From contig JASGCO010000022.1 in assembly GCA_030054095.1 (NCBI GenBank), forward strand, positions 1 to 64,000: DNA of 64,000 nucleotides, read 5' to 3'. Positions 14,510 to 24,450 of the stretch are shown here, in pieces. Below the pieces are notes generated by a model, which was not told the origin of the DNA, did no database searches, and worked only from the letters and a program-made list of their open reading frames with translations. This stretch comes from Sediminibacterium sp. (GTDB lineage Bacteria > Bacteroidota > Bacteroidia > B-17B0 > Aurantibacillaceae). Numbering within the stretch: the stretch's first letter is position 1; the number at the start of each line of letters is the position of its first letter. The translations under genes were made by a program, and so were the position numbers.

Positions 14510-15139
14510 ATGAATACTGCGTTTGCTTCTCTCGGAAAAAACCTGCTTTTAGTGGGGCTCTTGATTTTATCGGTTTACAATTTCTTTTACGGAAGTTTTG
14601 GGTTTAAAGAATTGCTGTCTATTCAGGCTATTGCCGGATTGGTGTATGTATTTCTAAGTTGTTACGAATACCTGAATGCCAGCTACCGGGCGCAAATTCC
14701 GGTGCAACGTCACGCGTATTTTCCTTACCGGTTTTTTGCCTTTGGTGTTCTTAAAACGGGGCTGTATGTGCTGTTCGCGTTATCGCTTTTTCTTGCGGGC
14801 GGGCGGGTAAAGTACCTTTATCCGGTTTGTGTGATTATTGCGGTAACCGAATTAGTGATTATGGGATTGCGGTATAAGAAACGCCTTTGTTTTATCAGTA
14901 TTTACGCGAATTATTTATTTGTGTCGCAAAGCAGGTTGTTTAAAGTATTTGCGTCTGAAATTCAGGAAGCGGAATTTAGGCATAACATCCTTTTTTTTAT
15001 TAAAAAAGACAGAAGTACGTTTAGTATAAAGCTCGATGAAATTGAAAATGCCGATCTGTTTCTGGAAACACTTAAGGGGTGGTTAGTCAGAAACGCGGTA
15101 CCAATAAGTACAGAGTCTAAACAAAAGCTCGGGCTTTAA
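14510..15139 (+). CDS. Four-helix membrane protein with cytoplasmic C-terminal domain, unknown function
   Basis: 209 residues with four hydrophobic helices (about 11-28, 33-50, 75-95, 100-118). A soluble C-terminal part of about 90 residues with alternating strands (FISIYANYLFVSQ, NILFFIKK, FSIKLDEI) has a pattern compatible with a bacterial PH-like domain; that assignment is a guess. It lies 54 bases after the SPFH gene. Confidence 0.55.
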   Translation: MNTAFASLGKNLLLVGLLILSVYNFFYGSFGFKELLSIQAIAGLVYVFLSCYEYLNASYRAQIPVQRHAYFPYRFFAFGVLKTGLYVLFALSLFLAGGRVKYLYPVCVIIAVTELVIMGLRYKKRLCFISIYANYLFVSQSRLFKVFASEIQEAEFRHNILFFIKKDRSTFSIKLDEIENADLFLETLKGWLVRNAVPISTESKQKLGL

Positions 15140-15191
15140 TGATCAGACTTCTTTCTTGTTTTTGCCTTTAATAGAACAGGAGCCGTTTTTT

Positions 15192-15350
15192 TCTTCCCGC
15201 CATCTGCGCTAAAAACCGCGTTTTCCGTTATAGCTTGCTAGTACTTTGTGGCTTTTGCAGCGGCTCCGGTAGCTTCCGGTGGTCGCTTCCTCGCCTGCGC
15301 AAAATCACACAAAGTCCGGCGCAAGGCTGCCACTTCAACCGCTCGGCCGG
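15192..15350 (+). repeat. GC-rich structured intergenic element, copy 2
   Basis: It is nearly identical in its core to the copy at 42718-42871 (TAGCTTGCT, GTACTTTGTGGCTTTTGC, CGGCTCCGGTAGCTTCC, GCGCAAAATCACACAAAGTC, CGGCGCAAGGCTGCC). The element is one large imperfect palindrome: ACTTTGTG pairs with CACAAAGT, TTTTGC with GCAAAA, and outer TAGC-TTGC with GCAAGGCTG. It occupies most of the 281-base gap between convergent genes; nothing else is visible there. Confidence 0.85.
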
Positions 15351-15420
15351 TAATACCAATGTGGTCTGCTCTTTTGCAGCGTATTGCTGTTTTATAGATG
15401 AAGATTGCGAAGGCGTGAAA

Positions 15421-17439
15421 TTAGGGTAAAATCATAAATTCAGTACGGCGGTTTTTGGCGCGACCTTCTTCAGTTTTATTATCCGCAATAGGTTTGGCGG
15501 CCCCGTATCCTTTTGCAAAAATACGTTTGGCATCTACACCCAGTTCTTCCAGCACCCACTTTATACTGTGCGCGCGGTTACTGCTTAAGGCATCATTGTC
15601 TTTAGGATTTCCTACATTATCGGTGTGCCCCTGAATTTCAATTTTAATCTTTGGATTTTCTTTCAGGTAATCGGCAAAGGCTTCCAGTACAATACGGCTT
15701 TCTACTTTCAAGTCGGCACTGTTGGTGTTATAATAAATGTTGTTGATGACAAAACTTTTACCGGGTTTAGCTTCGGCCACTTCCAGTTTAACGGTTTTGG
15801 GGGCACTGCTGTAACTCATGTCTTTCGTGCTGACTACTTTACTGGCAAAGGCCATTTCATCTTTTTTTACGGTAATTAATATGTCTTCTTTGGTTTTAAG
15901 GTTTACCGCCGCCAGAAACTGACCGTTAACACTGTCCACCACGGCCATTGTTTTTTGCTTGGTTTTGGTGTTTTTAATTTCAACGATTGCCCCCGGAATA
16001 TCGGCACCGGCCACGTCTTTTACCTCTCCTTTAATAAAAGCCACTTCCTGCGGGCGCGCTTCCTTATACAATTCAAAATTATAAAGGTCGTAACGGCCCA
16101 CGCCACGGCCTCTTACTTTGCCCTCATCGAAACTAAAAAAATAACCGTATTTGGTATCGGTACTTACAAAAAAGCCGGTATCGTCGGCATAACTGTTTAT
16201 GGGCGATCCTATGTTTTCTGGTTCCAGCCATTCGCCTTTATCGTCTTTACGTACAAAAAAGATATCGTAGCCGCCAAATCCAAAATGGCCGGTACTACTA
16301 AAGTAAAGGGTTTCGCTGTCACTGTGCATAAACGGGGTTTTTTCATCGCCACTGGTGTTAATTTTGGGTCCCAGATTTTTTGGTGCCGACCAAACACCGG
16401 TTTTAGGATCGCGTGTTGTTACGTAAAGGTCAATGCCGCCGTATCCGCCCGGGCGGTCGCTGGCAAAGTAAATCGTATTGCCATCGGCTCCAACAGTAGG
16501 TTGCGAATCCCAATACACCGGGTGGTTAACCATATTACTGAGTTTACGGATAGGTCCCCATTCGCCATTGGCAAAATCGCTGACGTACAGATCGCAGTTG
16601 GGCTGAGCGCCGCCTTCCTGGCGCATCATGGCAAAATAGAGGTGCTTGTTATCAATACTAATCGTACATCCGCCCTGATTGTCTTCGGCTTCATTAAACG
16701 GATACATCATGGGTTCGCCTTTACTGAAATTACCGCTGGCATCGCGTGTGGCCTGCATAAATACTTCTACTTCTTTATCACTGGCAAATACCTGATCCAT
16801 TTTTTTGATGGGCATGCGACGTACAAAAAAACAGTTTTTATCATCGGGCGAAATATAGGCCAGGTACTCATCGCGCTCAGTAGAAATACCTTTTACTACT
16901 TTGGGGTCGAACGGTACATTTTTGCGCAGATCATTTTCCTTTTTAGCTGATTTAATCATCATTTTGGCCTGATAGATTTCCGCGTCGTAGTCTTTGGCAA
17001 ATTTCTTATCGTCGTCGTCTTTAAATTCCGTAAATTTTTTCAGGTATTTAATAGCGCTGTCGTTTTTACGGTTCTCGTAAAAATCAAAACCAATATAGTA
17101 ATACGGTTCACTGTGTACTTGCGGACAACTTTGTATGGCTTTAAGGAAGTAGGGGATAGCAGGTGTAAAAGGTTTATTCTGAAGTTTACAGGTTACTATT
17201 AGCTCTAATCCCATGGACAGGTTAGCTTCTGCAAAATCGGGTTCCAACTCCATGGCTTTACTCAGGTATTCGAGGCGTTCGGGCTTTTTATTTTTCTTTT
17301 TATCTATGCCTTTTTCGTAAAGTGATATGGCTTTTTTAGAAATATCTTCATTGCATAATTTGGATGGTTTAGAGTCATCATCTTGTCCGTTAACGGAGAA
17401 GGCGAGGCCTACAAGCAGGGGAAGAATAAACAGTTTCAT
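15421..17439 (-). CDS. OmpA-family protein with TPR and PD40 propeller repeats
   Basis: 672 residues from ATG 17439, where a signal peptide begins (MKLFILPLLVGLAFSVNGQ). Tetratricopeptide-like helices cover about 20-150. A WD40-like PD40 propeller follows at about 195-440 with repeats such as LYFAMMRQEGGAQPNCDLYVS and IYFASDRPGGYGGIDLYV. A carboxypeptidase-regulatory-like fold comes next. The C-terminal OmpA peptidoglycan-binding domain (about 560-672) has GHTDNVG, LSSNRA and NRRTEF. This architecture is common in Bacteroidota, including PorE-type T9SS-associated proteins. It probably links the outer membrane and peptidoglycan. Confidence 0.9.
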   Translation of the reverse strand: MKLFILPLLVGLAFSVNGQDDDSKPSKLCNEDISKKAISLYEKGIDKKKNKKPERLEYLSKAMELEPDFAEANLSMGLELIVTCKLQNKPFTPAIPYFLKAIQSCPQVHSEPYYYIGFDFYENRKNDSAIKYLKKFTEFKDDDDKKFAKDYDAEIYQAKMMIKSAKKENDLRKNVPFDPKVVKGISTERDEYLAYISPDDKNCFFVRRMPIKKMDQVFASDKEVEVFMQATRDASGNFSKGEPMMYPFNEAEDNQGGCTISIDNKHLYFAMMRQEGGAQPNCDLYVSDFANGEWGPIRKLSNMVNHPVYWDSQPTVGADGNTIYFASDRPGGYGGIDLYVTTRDPKTGVWSAPKNLGPKINTSGDEKTPFMHSDSETLYFSSTGHFGFGGYDIFFVRKDDKGEWLEPENIGSPINSYADDTGFFVSTDTKYGYFFSFDEGKVRGRGVGRYDLYNFELYKEARPQEVAFIKGEVKDVAGADIPGAIVEIKNTKTKQKTMAVVDSVNGQFLAAVNLKTKEDILITVKKDEMAFASKVVSTKDMSYSSAPKTVKLEVAEAKPGKSFVINNIYYNTNSADLKVESRIVLEAFADYLKENPKIKIEIQGHTDNVGNPKDNDALSSNRAHSIKWVLEELGVDAKRIFAKGYGAAKPIADNKTEEGRAKNRRTEFMILP

Positions 17440-17589
17440 AAGTGTAATCCAAAGGTAACTAAAAATAAAATTTACGGCCACCTTTATTACTAAGGTTGCG
17501 GTAACTATTACTTGATTTTTTGGGGATGATACGGTTGCGGAAGATTGGTTGTTCTAAAAAGGGTTAGGGGATGAATAACCCATTTAGTA

Positions 17590-17889
17590 TTAATTCATAA
17601 TCAGGTCAGGTAAGCCAACAGGCGCGCTGTCGTAAAAGGCTAACTCGTGGATATCTATTCTTACATACTTTATGATTGGAAATGTAGCTAAAATATCCAT
17701 TAATTCATTTTCGGAACGGGCTTCAATAAATGCCCATACGTTTTTGCGTTCCATGTCTAATGAATAATTTAAAACAACTCTTTCTTCCAGTAATTTATTG
17801 ATTCGCTCCCTTTGCTTGGGGACCAATGACCAGAGGGTAGTTGTAAAGACCTCGGGCAGGCGAATGTGTACTAAAAAAACATCTTTCAT
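17590..17889 (-). CDS. Muconolactone-isomerase/YciI-like small protein
   Basis: 99 residues with a dimeric alpha/beta-barrel pattern: MKDVFLVHIRLP strand, a helix with the basic run PKQRERINKLLEE, NVWAFIEARSENELMDILATFP, then a closing strand. This is the ferredoxin-like layout of the muconolactone delta-isomerase family. The role is unknown. It is monocistronic, between the OmpA and M28 genes. Confidence 0.6.
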   Translation of the reverse strand: MKDVFLVHIRLPEVFTTTLWSLVPKQRERINKLLEERVVLNYSLDMERKNVWAFIEARSENELMDILATFPIIKYVRIDIHELAFYDSAPVGLPDLIMN

Positions 17890-17966
17890 GTTATAAACAA
17901 AGATAGAATAATTTGGCGTTAAAAAAAGTAAGAGAATGTTAAATGAGAATAAAAAGCAATAAGCGA

Positions 17967-19343
17967 TTACTTTTTATCTATCAGGTATAAAAGAGCTCCA
18001 ATAGCAGCAGCACCAAGCTCCAGTTCACGTTTGTTAATTTTATCAAATGTGTCATCGGCAGTATGATGATAATCGAAGTAACGTTGTCCGTCGGGTTCAA
18101 ATCCGATACAAGGAACGCCTTGTTTTTCGAGCGGACTAATGTCAGCACCTCCGCCTTCGGGATCTATGCGATCAACAAAATACGGCCTGAATAATGGTTC
18201 CCATTTTTTAACGGATTTATAAAGGCCATTAAGTGTGTCAACATTAAAACCCCGGGGCGTAAATCCACCGGCATCCGTTTCCAGAGCGGCAATGTGTTTT
18301 TCGTGGTTCTGAATGGCAGCCAGTGCATAGGCTTTACCGCCGGCCAATCCGTTTTCTTCATTCATAAACGCAACAGCGCGGATGCTGTGACGGGGTTTAA
18401 TGCCCAATTTTTTATAAGCGCTTAAAATTTCAATGCTTTGTACAATACCCGCCCCATCATCATGGGCGCCTTGTCCGTTATCCCAGCTATCTAAATGTCC
18501 GCCCGTGATAATAAACTCATTTCGTTTTTCGGAACCGTTTAATTGACCAATAACGTTGTATGAAAGAACTTCCGGTAAGTTTTTACAGTCCGTTTCCATG
18601 GTTAAGGTTAATTCCGGATCTTTTTTCAGCGATTCGCTCAACACATCAGCGGCAACATAACTTAAAGCCATGGCAGGCAGTTTGGTTTTACTGATAGTGG
18701 TATCGTATCCCATATTACCCGTATGCGGAAAATCGTTTTGAGCGGTGCTCATACTTCTTACCACACATCCTAAAGCACCATATTTAGCAGCCCGGCTGGC
18801 ACCACCCCAACGGTAACGCACACTTTCGCCATAGGCTTCTCCGGTATAAATGTGCCTCGGATCCATAAATACATTGTAGAATACAATTTTGCCTTTTACC
18901 GCTTTTTCTCCAAGCTTATCCAGTTCATCAAAGCTTTTTACTTCTATTACCCGCGCTTTTATTCCGCCTTTAGGTGTGCCAACAGAACTACCTAAAGCAC
19001 AAGCTTTTAATTGTTTTTCAATTTGAGGTTTGCCAAAAGTTAATTTACAACGTTCTGTTTTCCCTCTTTCCCAGTGAGGAACCATACAGGGTTGTAAAAA
19101 AACGGTATCGGCGCCAGCTTCGAGCATGGTTTGTTTAGCCCATAAAACGGCTTTTTCTGCTGCTTTGCTACCACTGATCCGGCCTCCTATTTTGGTAGCC
19201 AGATACTCCAGATTTTTATAACATTTACTTTCTGTGAGGTAGTAATCGTATAACTTTCGCAGAGCTATGCTGTCATTTTCAAACTGAGCATAGGAACACG
19301 ATGCAATAAAGAAGAGGAGGGTAATTAGTTTTTTTTGTTTCAT
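17967..19343 (-). CDS. Secreted M28-family aminopeptidase/carboxypeptidase Q-like
   Basis: 458 residues with a signal peptide (to about 19, SYAQ). A PA-like insert lies at about 125-245. The M28 zinc ligands are visible in order: H283 (GGHLDSWD), D295 (AHDDGAG), E329/E330 (MNEENG), D357 (ETDAGG) and H427 (YHHTADD). The length and SWDNGQGAHDD signature match Bacteroidota M28 dipeptidases resembling PGCP. It overlaps the DUF721 gene by 4 bases (ATGA), making a nadB-sulfatase-DUF721-M28 operon. Confidence 0.9.
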   Translation of the reverse strand: MKQKKLITLLFFIASCSYAQFENDSIALRKLYDYYLTESKCYKNLEYLATKIGGRISGSKAAEKAVLWAKQTMLEAGADTVFLQPCMVPHWERGKTERCKLTFGKPQIEKQLKACALGSSVGTPKGGIKARVIEVKSFDELDKLGEKAVKGKIVFYNVFMDPRHIYTGEAYGESVRYRWGGASRAAKYGALGCVVRSMSTAQNDFPHTGNMGYDTTISKTKLPAMALSYVAADVLSESLKKDPELTLTMETDCKNLPEVLSYNVIGQLNGSEKRNEFIITGGHLDSWDNGQGAHDDGAGIVQSIEILSAYKKLGIKPRHSIRAVAFMNEENGLAGGKAYALAAIQNHEKHIAALETDAGGFTPRGFNVDTLNGLYKSVKKWEPLFRPYFVDRIDPEGGGADISPLEKQGVPCIGFEPDGQRYFDYHHTADDTFDKINKRELELGAAAIGALLYLIDKK

Positions 19344-19630
19344 TTAATAACCAGTTGTTCTACAAGTTTATAACCACAAAATTTATTAATAGAATTAATC
19401 ACAAGGCTTTTATTCAATAACAATTCGTTACGCATTACAGCGGAATTTATACTTACAAAAAGTGTACTTTGCTGAAAATATAATTCGGAAGTATGATTGG
19501 CAATGGCCTGACCAACAATCTCTTTCCACCCGGTTTTAACCGCGTGTTGCGACAGTTTAATATCCAATTTTTCTTCTTTCAGAATAGCCTGAATGGCGTC
19601 TCCGAGTTTTATAAGGTTCGATTTCCGCAT
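19340..19630 (-). CDS. DUF721 (DciA-like) protein
   Basis: 96 residues from ATG 19630, at which the family start MRKSNLIKLGDAIQAIL appears. It has the DUF721 core WKEIVGQAIANHTSELYFQQSTLFVSI and ...MRNELLLNKSLVINSIN. DUF721 proteins include the DciA helicase loaders of bacteria without DnaC; whether this short form loads DnaB is inference. The start follows the sulfatase stop by one base, and the stop overlaps the M28 start. Confidence 0.8.
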   Translation of the reverse strand: MRKSNLIKLGDAIQAILKEEKLDIKLSQHAVKTGWKEIVGQAIANHTSELYFQQSTLFVSINSAVMRNELLLNKSLVINSINKFCGYKLVEQLVIK

Positions 19631-19631
19631 G

Positions 19632-21260
19632 TTATCTGATGTCCGTGATAGTACTGTCGTTAACAAACACTCTGGCATAACCGTCGCGCCCTCCTAAATC
19701 CACTCCGTTTATAATGTAATAGTTCTGCGGATGGTATTGGTAATTGTAACCCAGCACACGGGCTATCTCCAAAGCTAAGAAATAATTAGAATATACGTAC
19801 GGATAATTCATAATACGTGGAATAACCGAATCGTTTGGCACCCTGAAGGAACGCATGATCAAAGGTGTTGCCGCTACATTGCGTCTGAACATGAGATGTC
19901 CGAAGATATCTTCGCCTTCTTCACCCTGACATTCGCCATGGTCGCTCATGTAAAAAAAATAAGTAGGTTGTGAACTTTTTTGTTCAATGCAGGTTTGAAG
20001 CTCCGTTAAAATATGGTCGGTATAAAGCAGGGAGTTGTCGTAAGCGGCATTTTGCGGGAAGGGGTATTTGTTTTTAGGGAACACGTTGAACGCGGGCGGA
20101 TAACGTTCTTCGTACAATTCATGACTACCATACATTTGTAACACCACAAACTTTTTGCCGCTATTCAGATCAATTTTTTGAAGTTCATTAACCAGAACAT
20201 TATCCATGCAGGCTTCTTCACTGCCCTTGGAAGGATCAATGTCTTTACTGGTTTTAAACACATCAATATAGTTTTTGTTCATTTGCCCGGCATAATTGGT
20301 AGCGCCATCCGAACTTTGGGCTGTAATAAAATAGGTTTTATATCCCTGATCTTTAGCCAGTTTAAATAAAAGGTGTTTTCCGTTTAACACCGTTTGGTAC
20401 TGGTTTACCGAATCTAACAAATTAAAGAATGATAAAAGTGACACATCGGTACAGCTGGCCTGAGCAATGCTTTTTTTGGCGAACAATATTCCTTCCTGTT
20501 GTAATTTTAATAATCCGGGAGTCGTGTTGATACGGTAGCCAAAAACACTCATGTGTTCACTGGTAGCGCTTTCACCAATAATAAGCACAATAGAAGCGCC
20601 AGATGAAGGAAGAGAAGCTGGAACGGGTTTATCGGGCACTTCCGTATTGGTGTCGCTGAGTTTATATGGCAGATAATTACCAAAAAATGCACCACACATT
20701 TCTATACCGCTTCTTACCAGATGTTGTTCGGGACTAAACGTATGGCTGGTGGTGGTGGTTTTACTGTAGTTAAAACTCATTAAACCGATCATGAGCAGGG
20801 GCGCCCATCCTATAAAAGGAATGCTGCTGAATTGCTGGTTCCAGCGTTTTATGAATTGCAGAATGATTATGGTAAGGATAACGATTGCTGTAACCGGAAA
20901 CACAAAACGTTTCCATAACCCTCCGCCTATACCTTGTGTTGCTTCCGTAAAATCGGTGAAAAATTTATACAGTTCACCCGGACTGATAGGGCTGCCAAAA
21001 TAGCGCCAATGAAGCATTTCCACCAGAAAAAGGAAAAGGAAAAATATAAAATAACTAATTTGCCATACTCTTTTCTGCACACAGGTGCCTAAAAAAGCGA
21101 TGAGTAATATGATAAAAAAATCGCCGGTCTTAAAGGCGTTGAATAACGTAAACCCTGTAATGTACCAGTTTAATAAAGAAAATAAAAGTGCAATAACCAG
21201 CGCAATGAACAGGTTTAACCGGCTATTCTTTAAAAAGTTCAGTAGTTTACTTTTTATCAT
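19632..21260 (-). CDS. Sulfatase-fold phosphoethanolamine-transferase-like membrane protein
   Basis: 542 residues: about five N-terminal membrane helices (to about 170), then a periplasmic alkaline-phosphatase/sulfatase domain. The catalytic region is IGESATSEHMSVFGYRINTTPGL, with the nucleophile Thr/Ser in SAT. Metal-site motifs are YMSDHGECQG and FGHLMFRRN. EptA/EptB-type enzymes of this layout add phosphoethanolamine to lipid A or other envelope lipids; the actual substrate here is inference. It overlaps nadB by 14 bases. Confidence 0.8.
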   Translation of the reverse strand: MIKSKLLNFLKNSRLNLFIALVIALLFSLLNWYITGFTLFNAFKTGDFFIILLIAFLGTCVQKRVWQISYFIFFLFLFLVEMLHWRYFGSPISPGELYKFFTDFTEATQGIGGGLWKRFVFPVTAIVILTIIILQFIKRWNQQFSSIPFIGWAPLLMIGLMSFNYSKTTTTSHTFSPEQHLVRSGIEMCGAFFGNYLPYKLSDTNTEVPDKPVPASLPSSGASIVLIIGESATSEHMSVFGYRINTTPGLLKLQQEGILFAKKSIAQASCTDVSLLSFFNLLDSVNQYQTVLNGKHLLFKLAKDQGYKTYFITAQSSDGATNYAGQMNKNYIDVFKTSKDIDPSKGSEEACMDNVLVNELQKIDLNSGKKFVVLQMYGSHELYEERYPPAFNVFPKNKYPFPQNAAYDNSLLYTDHILTELQTCIEQKSSQPTYFFYMSDHGECQGEEGEDIFGHLMFRRNVAATPLIMRSFRVPNDSVIPRIMNYPYVYSNYFLALEIARVLGYNYQYHPQNYYIINGVDLGGRDGYARVFVNDSTITDIR

Positions 21261-22809
21261 AGTGAACCATATAGTGTAAACCTATACTTTCTTTTCGCCT
21301 CATGGCATGTTTGATGATGAGGTAGCCAATGCAAATCAGGTTTCGGAGTTCGCACAACCGTTGGGTAATAATGGTTTTTTCGTACAGCGCTTCGTTTTCA
21401 TGATACAGAATTTCGAGGCGGTCAAAAGCCCTTTTTAAACGGAGCCCACTTCGTACAATACCCACATAATTACTCATGATTTGCTGTACTTCCTTTAAAG
21501 ATTGAGTGATCAGGATCATTTCTTCGGCCTGCTCTGTTCCTTCGGCATTCCATTCCGGAATGTTGTCCTGAAAAGTGATAGCGTCAATTCCTGCCTGCGC
21601 GTGTTCGTAAGCGCGATGAGCAAATACCACCGCTTCCAGCAGGCTGTTACTGGCTAAACGGTTGGCCCCGTGTAAACCGGTACAACTGCACTCGCCAATG
21701 GCATAGAGGTGGTGAATGGTACTTTGCGCGTATTCATTAACCAGAATACCGCCGCATAGATAATGTTGAGCCGGAAGAACGGGAATCATTTTTACAAACG
21801 GATCTATTCCCAGACTCATGCATTTATTATAAATATTGGGGAAATGTTCAATAAACCCTTTGCGGTCAAAGTGACGGCAATCGAGCAGAACGTAGTCATC
21901 GCCCCGTGTTTTCATTTCGTTATCAATAGCGCGGGCTACAATGTCGCGTGGCGCCAAACTACCCCGTTCATCGTATTTGTGCATGAATTCTTTACCATCC
22001 TGGGTTTTCAGAATACCTCCAAAACCCCGCATGGCTTCTGTGATCAGAAAACTTGGATTTTCTCCCGGATTATAAAGCGAAGTAGGGTGGAACTGAACAA
22101 ATTCCATATCCTGTACATACCCTTTTGCCCTGTAAACCATGGCAATGCCATCGCCAGTAGCAATGGTTGGGTTAGTGGTAGTAGCGTATACATGACCGGC
22201 ACCGCCTGTTGCCATTACCGTTATACGTGAAAGCACAGTGTCTATCTTGCCATTTTTAGTATTTAATACATAGGCTCCGTAACAGGTAATATCGCGTGTT
22301 TGCGAGGTAACAACCTGCCCCAGATGATGTTGGGTAATAATATCAATGGCATAGTAATGATCGTAAACGGTAATGTTGGGGTTAGCATGAACTTGTTCCA
22401 GTAAGGCTCTTTCTATTTCGTAACCGGTAATATCTTTGTGATGCAGAATACGGTGTTCGCTATGCCCTCCTTCTTTGGCCAGATCGTAATTGCCGGTTTT
22501 ATCCTTGTCGAAACGTGCGCCAAGTTCTATTAATTCTTTTACCCGTTCGGTACCTTCGGTAACAACAATTCTTACTATTTTTTCATCGCAGAGGTAAGCA
22601 CCGGCGTTAAGCGTATCCTTAACGTGCTTTTCGATGCTGTCGGTATCGTGCCATACGGCTGCAATGCCTCCCTGGGCGTATTTGGTATTGCTTTCGTCTT
22701 CATTGCTCTTGGTGATGAGCATTACTTTCCCCTTTTGAGCGGCTTTTAAGGCAAAACTCAATCCCGCAATTCCCGAACCAATCACCAGGAAATCTGTTTT
22801 TAACTGCAT
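21247..22809 (-). CDS. nadB: L-aspartate oxidase
   Basis: 520 residues from ATG 22809 (MQLKTDFLVIGSG), the natural family start. It oxidises L-aspartate to iminoaspartate in NAD synthesis. The FAD Rossmann motif is VIGSGIAGLSFAL. Characteristic blocks are SNTKYAQGGIAAV, GGHSEHRILHHKDITGYEIE, QFHPTSLY, AQHYLCGGI and LHGANRLASNSLLEAVVF. The length equals the family norm. No nadA or nadC is in the window. It heads the minus-strand operon with the sulfatase gene. Confidence 0.95.
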   Translation of the reverse strand: MQLKTDFLVIGSGIAGLSFALKAAQKGKVMLITKSNEDESNTKYAQGGIAAVWHDTDSIEKHVKDTLNAGAYLCDEKIVRIVVTEGTERVKELIELGARFDKDKTGNYDLAKEGGHSEHRILHHKDITGYEIERALLEQVHANPNITVYDHYYAIDIITQHHLGQVVTSQTRDITCYGAYVLNTKNGKIDTVLSRITVMATGGAGHVYATTTNPTIATGDGIAMVYRAKGYVQDMEFVQFHPTSLYNPGENPSFLITEAMRGFGGILKTQDGKEFMHKYDERGSLAPRDIVARAIDNEMKTRGDDYVLLDCRHFDRKGFIEHFPNIYNKCMSLGIDPFVKMIPVLPAQHYLCGGILVNEYAQSTIHHLYAIGECSCTGLHGANRLASNSLLEAVVFAHRAYEHAQAGIDAITFQDNIPEWNAEGTEQAEEMILITQSLKEVQQIMSNYVGIVRSGLRLKRAFDRLEILYHENEALYEKTIITQRLCELRNLICIGYLIIKHAMRRKESIGLHYMVHYDKK

Positions 22810-22865
22810 AATTAATATTACGAAATTAAACAAAATATACGCTTATTAGTTAGTATTTTTGCCGT

Positions 22866-23489
22866 ATGAACCTACAGGATATTCCATTTATTATTTACGC
22901 TGAAGAAACGCCTAACCCGGCCAGTGTAAAATTTGTAGCCAATAAACTGCTTTTGGTAAGCGGTGCGTCGGCTGAATATACTTCGGCTGAGGAAACGGCC
23001 GATGCGCCATTAGCCCGTCAGTTGTTTCAGTTCCCTTTTGTAAAGCGGATTTTTATAAGTTCTAATTATGTTTCTATCACTAAACACGATTCTGTTTTGT
23101 GGGAAGAAATACGGGACGAATTAAGGGTGTTTATTACCAGTTACCTCAACCGAGGGGAGGCTGTTGTTACGCGCCTTCCGGAAAAAAAAGTGGCTAAGGA
23201 TTCTTCGTTTAAAGAAACGGTTACCATTAATACGCAACACGAAGTGCCAAAAAATGAAGTGGAAAATAAGATTATAGAAGTGTTGGAGCAATATATTCGT
23301 CCGGCGGTAGAGCAGGATGGAGGACTTATTACTTTTAAGGAACTGAAAGATGGAGTTGTAACGGTTCAAATGCGTGGAAGTTGCAGCGGTTGTCCGAGCA
23401 GTACCATGACCCTGAAAGCGGGAATTGAAGCCCTGTTAAAGCGACTGTTGCCTAACGATGTGAAAGAGGTAGTAAGCGAAGCGGTTTAG
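22866..23489 (+). CDS. NifU/Nfu-type iron-sulfur scaffold protein
   Basis: 207 residues with two domains: Nfu N-terminal domain (about 5-90, starting YAEETPNPASVKFVAN) and NifU C-terminal domain (about 130-200), with the cluster-binding CxxC at C173-C176 (GSCSGCPSS). It delivers Fe-S clusters to apoproteins in the cytoplasm. It is divergent from nadB, which itself does not need a cluster. A TAnnTTTG-type TATTTTTG (22854-22861) lies only 4 bases before the ATG, implying a very short leader if it is used. Confidence 0.9.
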   Translation: MNLQDIPFIIYAEETPNPASVKFVANKLLLVSGASAEYTSAEETADAPLARQLFQFPFVKRIFISSNYVSITKHDSVLWEEIRDELRVFITSYLNRGEAVVTRLPEKKVAKDSSFKETVTINTQHEVPKNEVENKIIEVLEQYIRPAVEQDGGLITFKELKDGVVTVQMRGSCSGCPSSTMTLKAGIEALLKRLLPNDVKEVVSEAV

Positions 23490-23557
23490 CATTATTCTTA
23501 ATGGCTTTGTTTATTTAAAAATAAAAATGTATTTATGTAGCCAGTTATCCGGAAATT

Positions 23558-24271
23558 ATGAAAGCTATTATTATTGATGATGAACGTTTGGCGCGTCAGG
23601 AACTGAAAAGTCTGTTAGCTGAATTTAAGGAGATAGAGATAGTTGCTGAGTGTGTTTCGGCAGCAGATGGAAAGCAAAAAATAGAAGAATTAAAGCCGGA
23701 TGTGGTTTTTTTGGACATTAACATGCCCGGAAAAAGTGGTCTGGAATTGGTAGAAGAAATTTCAGCGCTTCCGGATGTAGTATTTGTAACGGCTTATGAT
23801 GAACATGCTATTAAAGCTTTTGAATTAAACGCGTTCGATTACCTTTTAAAACCGGTACAACCACAGCGTTTGGCAGAAACGATAAAGAAATTAAGCCTTA
23901 AAGACAATGTATCGGGTAAAGAAAACACCTCTTTACTAAATGAGAACGATCAGGTGTTCATAAAAGACGGGGAAAAGTGCTGGTTTGTGCGGTTAAATGA
24001 TATACGTTTATTTGAAAGTGAAGGAAATTATGTGCGTGTGTATTTTGAAACGAACAAGCCTCTTATCTTGCGTAGTCTTAATAATCTGGAACAACGTTTA
24101 AGTGAAAAGACATTTTTCAGAGCCAGCCGTAAACACATATTAAACCTGAATTATATAGCTACGATTGAAACCTGGTTTAACGGGGGCCTTATGGTAAAAA
24201 TGAAAGATGGGCGGGAAGTGGAAATATCGCGCCGCCAGGCGGTGAGGCTAAAGGAACTTATGAGTCTTTAG
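23558..24271 (+). CDS. LytTR-family response regulator
   Basis: 237 residues: receiver domain 1-120 with acidic D7/D8, phosphorylated D53 (VVFLDINMPGKSG) and K105 region (LLKPVQ). A LytTR DNA-binding domain follows at about 135-237 (FIKDGEKCWFVRLNDIRLFESEGNYV, RASRKHILNLNYI). The LytS-type histidine kinase that normally accompanies it is not adjacent. It lies 68 bases after the NifU gene. Confidence 0.95.
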   Translation: MKAIIIDDERLARQELKSLLAEFKEIEIVAECVSAADGKQKIEELKPDVVFLDINMPGKSGLELVEEISALPDVVFVTAYDEHAIKAFELNAFDYLLKPVQPQRLAETIKKLSLKDNVSGKENTSLLNENDQVFIKDGEKCWFVRLNDIRLFESEGNYVRVYFETNKPLILRSLNNLEQRLSEKTFFRASRKHILNLNYIATIETWFNGGLMVKMKDGREVEISRRQAVRLKELMSL

Positions 24272-24450
24272 TCATATTATATATTACGATCTTTTCGGCG
24301 AGGTTTTTGAACTGTATGTAGTGTCAAAAATTCTGGTAATGCTAAATGTTAAATAGCATTTTCGATGAGTAGAAATCTCAATCCTTTTAGTTAATTTTTA
24401 ATAAGTACATATAAAAATATGTATTTTTAGCTCAGCTAAGTATTAAACAC

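Noticed and set aside
15235-15429. 64-codon frame after the four-helix membrane protein gene
   Set aside because: It lies entirely in copy 2 of the structured intergenic element. The equivalent frames in the other copies are not conserved as protein.
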